Under the pieces are notes generated by a model, which ran no database searches, was not told the origin of the DNA, and saw only the letters and a list, made by a program, of their open reading frames with translations. A stretch of DNA of 64,000 nt from Gentiana macrophylla. Taxonomy: Eukaryota > Streptophyta > Magnoliopsida > Gentianales > Gentianaceae. The stretch lies in the NCBI GenBank assembly GCA_026214975.1, contig CM047810.1:33481255-33545254 (forward strand), read 5' to 3'. The translations under genes were made by a program, and so were the position numbers. This document shows positions 58,287 to 64,000 of this stretch, one piece after another; position 1 is the first letter of the stretch; each line of letters opens with the position of its first letter.

Positions 58287-58509
58287 CCGGACGGTTGTCT
58301 AGTTTTTGTTTTCTCATTTTATTTCGTTTTAAATTCTGTTTTTAGTTGATAATTGTTTTAGGTAGTTGTTAAGTAGATAATTAGGGTTTAAAACTTTCCT
58401 TAGTAGTTTTCTTGGAGTTAGATCTTATGTCTTTCTGTTTTTTAGCGTTCTTTCTTACCTTCTATTATTCTCTGCAAATTCACTTACATTCTAAGTTTTC
58501 CGTGATCAA

Positions 58510-58710
58510 GCGGGCGTTTGGGATATTGGGCGCCCGTCGGCTGGAAAATTATCAATTACGATTACAGTTTCATTCACTTAGGCGGCGTCCATAAGTTTTG
58601 GGCGCCCGTTCGAATATTCCGTCGATCAGACGAGCGTTTAAATTACTAAACGCCCGTCCGATCTAAATTTCATCTGGACGCCCGTCCAATCTTTTGGACG
58701 TCCGTCTGGT
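58510..58710. repeat. Paired GGGCG/CGCCC motifs in the Athila leader
   Basis: Short GC-rich words (GGGCGTTT, GGGCGCCCGTC, GACGAGCGTTT, AAACGCCCGTC, GGACGCCCGTCC, GGACGTCCGTC) recur, often in inverted pairs about 8-10 bases apart. For example, GACGAGCGTTTA and TAAACGCCCGTC form a near-perfect hairpin. Related words are in the LTR at 57203-57235. Confidence 0.7.
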
Positions 58711-58838
58711 CTTGTTTTTCCTCAACACTTTTGTTTCCTTTTCTTCTTTCCCGTTCTTCTCTTTAGGCTTTCAATTTTTAGTTTAGGCTTTTACTTTCTT
58801 AGTTTTTAGGTTTTGTTCCACTTGTTTTTGGTCCGGTT

Positions 58839-60530
58839 TATGCAAACTCGGAGTCAAAGGACCGTTAATATACACCCACGACCCGGCGAACCGTAGTCCG
58901 GCCAAGCAGGCGGAATTTCCGTTCAGCATGTTACGCGACGAGCGGCGAGATCTTGAAGAACAACTAGCAAGAGAAATCAGCGATTTTGTGATAATGGCGG
59001 CGATAATAGGCGTCGTTAGCAGACTACGCCATGCCAGGCGAAGTCAAAGTCAACCCGGCTATTGTTATTCCAGCCATTACTGCACAAACCTTTGAGTTGA
59101 AGCCAGGACTTATCCAGATGATGCAGCACGCATCAATTTTTCACGGCTACCAATCGGAGAATCCGCATACCCACTTACACACATTCTTAGAGATATGCGG
59201 TACTACACGCATCAAGGAGTAAGTGAGGATGCTATCAAACTTAAACTATTTCCATTTTTCGTTGAAAAGGAGGCTAAAGAGTGGTACACCTCTCTCCCAT
59301 CTGAATCTATCACACACAGGCGAGAACTCGAAAGGAGTTCTTGAGTCAATATTTTCCACCTTCAAAGGCGGCCCGAGTGCTTAAATGACATTTTCACATT
59401 CTATCGGAAAGAGAATGAATCTTTCTTCGAGTGTTGGAAGAGATTCAAGTCCCTTCTTAGAAAGTGCCCCACCATGGCTTGCCCTTTGGAAAGGCAAGTC
59501 AATACATTCTTGATGGATTGACCGAGCTTACAAAAGGCATGGTCAATAGCTCTTCTAGCGGGGCATTTCTGAAGAAAACGCCTGAAGAGGGATGGGCATT
59601 GTTTGAGGACATTGCAAAATATAACTATGCCCCCTCTTATCAAGCAATTCAAGCACCTCCTCCTCCCAAGGTTGAGGAAGTCAATATACAAAGTTTGATT
59701 GCCATCTTTGCAAAGCGAGATGGTACCACCTCAAGTTTCCAATCCTATAAATCAAACTTCTTCTTTCCACAGAACCTCGGGTTACGTATTGTGAAAATTC
59801 TTTGTCGGACCGGCCATATGAATGGCCAATGTCAAGTTAATGCCCTGCACCTTATCAAGTGAATGCTTTGTTCATGACTATGGGCGGTACAATCAAATCA
59901 CATGTCAAAGCGTGGCGAGGTGGGGCACACTTCTAAATTACGCTTACTATGAGCGGACGAGAATGCGGAAGTGAATGCATTATGGCGAGAACAATCAAAG
60001 GTTCAATCGGTTTCAGGCGGGCAATTTTCAAAACCAAGGGTTTAATCCATCTTCAAATTTCAATCTAATTCAATTTTAATTGAATCAAAATTTCAACGAA
60101 ACCACAGGTTTAATCGAGAATCAAAACTCAATTTTTCCAATCTATAAAAATTCAATCGAATTGGCCTTCCAATTCAAATTCTCAATTTCAAAGTCGGCCC
60201 GACCCGACCCTATGCTCCAAATCTCCAAAACTCTCAAGGCCCTCCCAACCTACAAATCTTGAAGCTAAGTTGGAGGAGCAAAGTAGATCGATGAAGAATC
60301 TTGAGAGACAAATTGGGCAAGCTGGTGAGCAGGTTGGCTTCTAGACCCCAGGCGTTGCCGGTTTCAACGAGAAGAATCCAAGGGTGGTCAAGTTGCTCAG
60401 GTGATTTGAACAAAGGCCCATGTCTTGACCTCGTGCCATCAATTCAATACGGTAAGGAGGAGGCCGGTGCAATGAATCTAAGGAGCGGTACTCAAGTTAG
60501 TGGTCCTTCCCGTCCGAGAAACCACTAGCC
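58839..60530 (+). pseudogene. Athila-like gag (decayed)
   Basis: Gag opens MQTRSQRTVNIHPRPGEP and is broken soon after. Its conserved part begins TAQTFELKPGLIQMMQHA at 59088 and continues in several frames: a KEWYTSLPSES block and the ECWKRFKSLLRKCP block near 59440, then 59464-59862 (YILDGLTELTKGM, GAFLKKTPEEGWALFEDI). A low-complexity Asn/Phe/Gln stretch (60000-60230) precedes the last part with a readable AMNLRSGTQVS. There are many frame changes. Confidence 0.82.
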
Positions 60531-60979
60531 CCTCTGCCGTTGATAAGGCGGGAGGGAAGGTGAACACCTACACTCCCCTCAAGCTGCAGAGAAAACTCGG
60601 TGGGTGATCCACGAGAGGTGAAGAATTTGGCGATCCTCAGTGGTGATCCTTTGAGGATTTGAAAAAAAGCAGCGAAAGTCGGGAGGTGATCCTCCGACTA
60701 CTAAGAAAGAAATCGAAAAAGCTGTTCGTTGGAAGGATCGGAAGACAGCAATTTGTTAGTGCATCCTCAAAAGGTTTTCTCACGAGGATGACCTTAAAAA
60801 CTTCCATTTCCACCGAGAAGAGCAACATTCCCTTGATTGAGGATAAGAAGTATGAAAAGGTACTAAACCTTTTGAAAAATACTCAGGTGAATCTTCCATT
60901 TATCGGATGTCTTAGTCGAGATGCCTAAGTATACAAAATTTATCAAGGATGTCGTGTCTTGAAAAAAATTGCTTGAGGC

Positions 60980-62900
60980 ATGGAAAGGCATATTGGTGAG
61001 GATTGTTCCATGATTAATTATGAAAACTTACCGATTAAAAGAGGCGACCCTGGAAAATTCGTACTTACAGTATTAATGGGAGGTCTAGTCTTCCCAAATT
61101 CTTTGTGTGATCTAGGTGCCTCTATAAGCCTTATGCCAATGTCGTATGCAAGCATTTCGGTTTACAAAGCCTTACAGAACCCACTACTATGAGTTTACAA
61201 TTCGCGGATAGATCTTCTAAGAAAGCCAGGATCTAAAAGGCGTTTTGGTTCAGATTGATCGATTTACCTTTCGGTTGATTGGTATGTTTTAGATATAGAG
61301 AAAACTAAACGTTCCCTTGATTCTAGGAAGACCTTTCTTATCTCTACACTAGAGCCCTCATCGATTGCGATGGTGGGCAAGTGACTATCGAGTTGGTGAT
61401 CAAGAGATGAGTTACAATGTCTTAAAGTCCATTCAAGTACCCTCGGCCCTCAACCGGCTTTTCCATTGATTATATGACGGATGATTTCACCGACTATATG
61501 GATAAGCAAGTCATGGTTTGTAGAAGCGGAATATGAGCGATTAGTTGATAATCTGAATACTCATGGTAGGGTGAATCTGGATCAACTAGCGGTGATTTTG
61601 AGGAAGAGGCATTGGAAGGAGAAGCTTTGGCGGTGGGACCATGAGTAAACTCAATGATATTGAGTTGAAAAGTGGAGATCTCAAGTCTAGTTTAGAAGAC
61701 CCCCTGCTGGATTTGGTGTTGAAGCCGTTACCTAAACATCTTAAGTATGTGTTCTTAAGAGAAAGCGACAAGCTTCCTTTAATCATATACGCTTAAGCTT
61801 TCCCGTATAGAGGAAATGGCGATCAACGTCTTGAAGAAGAATGAAAAAGCTTTTGGTTGGCAAGTAGGAGATATCAGGGAATATCTCACGACATCTGCAT
61901 GCACAAGATCAAGGCGAATGAGGGTGCAAAGTGTGTCGAGATGACCCAGAGAAGGCTCAACCCTCATATGCAGAAGTCGTTAAAAGAAATCATTAAACTT
62001 ACGGACATGGGAATCATTTATGCCATCGCGGATAGTGAATGGGTTTCCCGACTCAAGTAGTTCCCAAGAAAGGTGGAATTACAATTGAGAAGAATGAGAA
62101 GGAGAGAAATTGCATTGAGGCTTGTCCTTTGGTTCTGAGGTCTGCATCGATTATCGAAAGCTCAATGAGGTAACCATGAAAGATCACTTTCCCCTTCCAT
62201 TCATTGACCGGATGCTCGGCGTCTGGCGGGACACGCATTCTCTTGTTTCTAGATGGATATTCGGGATATTTCGGATACCCATTGATCCGGTGACCAAGAA
62301 AAGACCACCTTCACTGCCCTTATGGTACATTCGCCTCTGAGGCGAATGCCGTTCGATCTCTGCAATGCCGAAGCTACATTTCAATGATGTATGCTAGCCA
62401 TCTTTGGCGGGCTTGTAGAAAAGTGTATGGAGATTTTATGGGCGATTTTTCGGTTTTGGTCGATCTTTTGATGATTGCCTTGACAATCTTGATCAGTGTT
62501 ATCGGATGTGTGAAAAGAACCTAGTACTTAATTGGGAAAAATGCCATTTCATGGTAGATGAAGGAATAGTTCTTGGCCACAAGATCTCACCAAAGGTATA
62601 GAAGTTGTGAGGGCAAAAGTAGAAGCTATCGAGAAGATGAGCTATCCTAAAAATGTCTTGTGAAGTGAGAGGCTTTCTTGGACACGTCGGCCTACTGGAA
62701 GGTTCATTCAAGATTTCTCCAAGATAGCCAAGCCCTGTCCACTTTACTAAAGGAAGGCGTTGAGTTTAATTTTGAAGAGAGGCTGCAAGCAAGGGTTTGA
62801 GAGCTTAAGGATCGTTTAATATCTGCTCCAATTCTTATATCGCTCGATTGGAACCTACCATTTGAGCTTATGTGCGACGCATCAAACTATCTTTGTTGAG
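60980..62900 (+). pseudogene. Athila-like protease and reverse transcriptase (decayed)
   Basis: The protease region has LPIKRGDPGKFVLTVLMGG and CDLGASISLMPMS (61090-61140), then loses frame. RT starts with ISHDICMHKIKANEGAK and TQRRLNPHMQKSLKEII, then CIDYRKLNEVTMKDHFPLPF (from 62144), followed by frame changes. At the catalytic place the text reads FMGDFSV in place of the expected x-x-DD, so one aspartate codon is altered. LVLNWEKCHFMVDEGIVLG follows in another frame. Inactive. Confidence 0.8.
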
Positions 62901-62939
62901 TCTTTGTTCTAGGGCAAAAGATCAAAGGAAAGTTCCACC

Positions 62940-64000
62940 TATCTATTCATAAGTCACACATTGAACCCCTCTCAAGTTAACTATACTACCATCGAAAAGG
63001 AACTACTAGCCGTAGTCTTTGCTATGGACAAGTTTCGTAGTTACTTGTTAGGAGCTCAAGTGATCGTGTGGGTGATCACGGCTGCTGCGTTATCGATGAC
63101 TAAGAAAGAGGCTAAACCGCGCTTACTACGTTGGATATTGACCTACAAGAGTTTGACGTTCAAATTAAGGACAAAAGGCGGTGAAAATGTAGTGGCGGAT
63201 CACGTTTCTAGAATGTTAAGTGAGGAAAAGGATGAACCGGATGATATAGATCTCTACTTCCCTACAGAGAACATTATGTTGATAGGCGGTTGTCCTCACG
63301 ATGTTCCATGGTATTCTTCCATTGTAAACTACCTTCATGGCCGTTATCTCGATCCGAGAGATGTCTTATCGAGGAGAAGAAAAAGTTCTTCTCGGATTTA
63401 AAATATTTCGTTTGGGATGAACCTTATCTTTTCAAGATCAGTAAAGATGGTTTGCTTAGGAGATGTATTCGAATGCGAGCAAGCGTGACATCATTGAAGC
63501 GGTGCCACAGTGGACCCACAGGAGGTCACTTTGGTCCTTGGAAAACCGTTGCTAAGATATTTCAATCCGGTTTCTATTGGCCTACGATCTTTAAAGATAC
63601 GGAAGCTTTCTGTAAAGCTTGTGATAGGTGCCAAAGAACCGGTACTCTGACAAGGCGTTTTGACATGCCTTTAAAACCCATCCTCGAATGCAAAGTCTTT
63701 GATGTATGGGGTATCGATTTTATGGGACCATTCCCATCATCTTGCGTAATAAATACATCTAGTCTGCGTAGACTACGTGTCCAAATGGGTGGAGGCTCAA
63801 GCCACTCCTCACAATGATCATAAAGCGGTCATGAAATTTTTAAAGAAAAATATCTTTGTGCGGTTTGGATGTCCTGCGCCTTGATCGGTGATGAAGGGGC
63901 GCATTTACGCAACCGACCCCAGAGAAAGTTCTCGAAAAATATGGTGTCCGGCATAAAATTGGCACACCATACCATCCTATGACTAGTGGTCGAGGTTGAA
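62940..64000 (+). pseudogene. Athila-like RNase H and integrase (cut by window end)
   Basis: RNase H reads NYTTIEKELLAVVFAMDKFR and LRWILTYKSLTFKLRTKGGE with VADHVSRM. The integrase zinc finger has GPTGGHFGPWKTVAKIFQSG and CKACDRCQRTG, and the core starts FDVWGIDFMGPFPSS. Frames shift near 63330 and 63750, and text at 63890-64000 in shifting frames fits the region around the last catalytic residue. The window ends inside the integrase. Confidence 0.82.

Larger units (their letters stand above)
56902..64000 (+). mobile_element. Athila-like Ty3/gypsy element (left part, cut by the window)
   Basis: A 5' LTR, tRNA-Asp primer site and degenerate gag, protease, RT, RNase H and integrase occur in gypsy order on the + strand. 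The MQTRSQR start of gag and the CDLGASI protease are typical of the Athila group. The 3' LTR lies beyond the window, so completeness and the duplicated target cannot be checked. Confidence 0.82.

Overview
This is nuclear DNA of a flowering plant, probably a eudicot; I cannot name the species. The evidence is the set of plant-specific repeat lineages (a Tat-type and an Athila-type Ty3/gypsy element, Angela-like copia LTRs, plant LINEs, an OTU-carrying Mutator-like element, a Stowaway MITE and a tRNA-like SINE) together with two intron-containing host genes.

Layout. 1-1181 is AT-rich DNA with a perfect 63-bp hairpin. 1182-16716 is a complete 15.5-kb Tat-lineage gypsy element on the minus strand (598-bp LTRs, TSD GTAAG). 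Its gag-pol is broken. It also carries two accessory genes on the opposite (+) strand, each with its own TATA box; the first has introns and is interrupted by a 2-kb solo LTR. 16717-24800 is mostly intergenic, with dispersed repeats and fragments of two genes: a coiled-coil, possibly GEX1-like piece and an isopropylmalate synthase piece that keeps introns.

24808-30087 (minus) is the main host gene: a 13-exon RING/WD40 protein of 611 aa resembling the E3 ubiquitin ligase RFWD3. It has two GC-AG introns and a Stowaway MITE in intron 6. 107 bp upstream of its start codon lies an OTU-type MULE (30194-33687, TSD CTTAAAAAA), followed by a non-autonomous TIR element (33712-34896). 37647-39183 holds an LTR remnant, a LINE piece and a Mutator-like MITE. 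39361-41632 (+) is the second host gene, an 85-aa UPF0729-like protein whose first coding exon is only the ATG.

41.6-47.4 kb is MITE-rich DNA with LINE fragments and a SINE. 47452-54343 is a copia element (TSD CTCAT) inserted into a minus-strand LINE, and it carries a second solo LTR. 56902 to the window end is the left part of an Athila-like element with decayed gag-pol.

Most of the window is nested transposons of different ages. The two host genes read as intact, while nearly every transposon reading frame carries frameshifts or stops, so the damage reflects real decay rather than poor sequence. The least ordinary feature is the pair of TATA-driven antisense genes inside the Tat-type element, with introns that can survive retrotransposition because they lie antisense to the genomic RNA.
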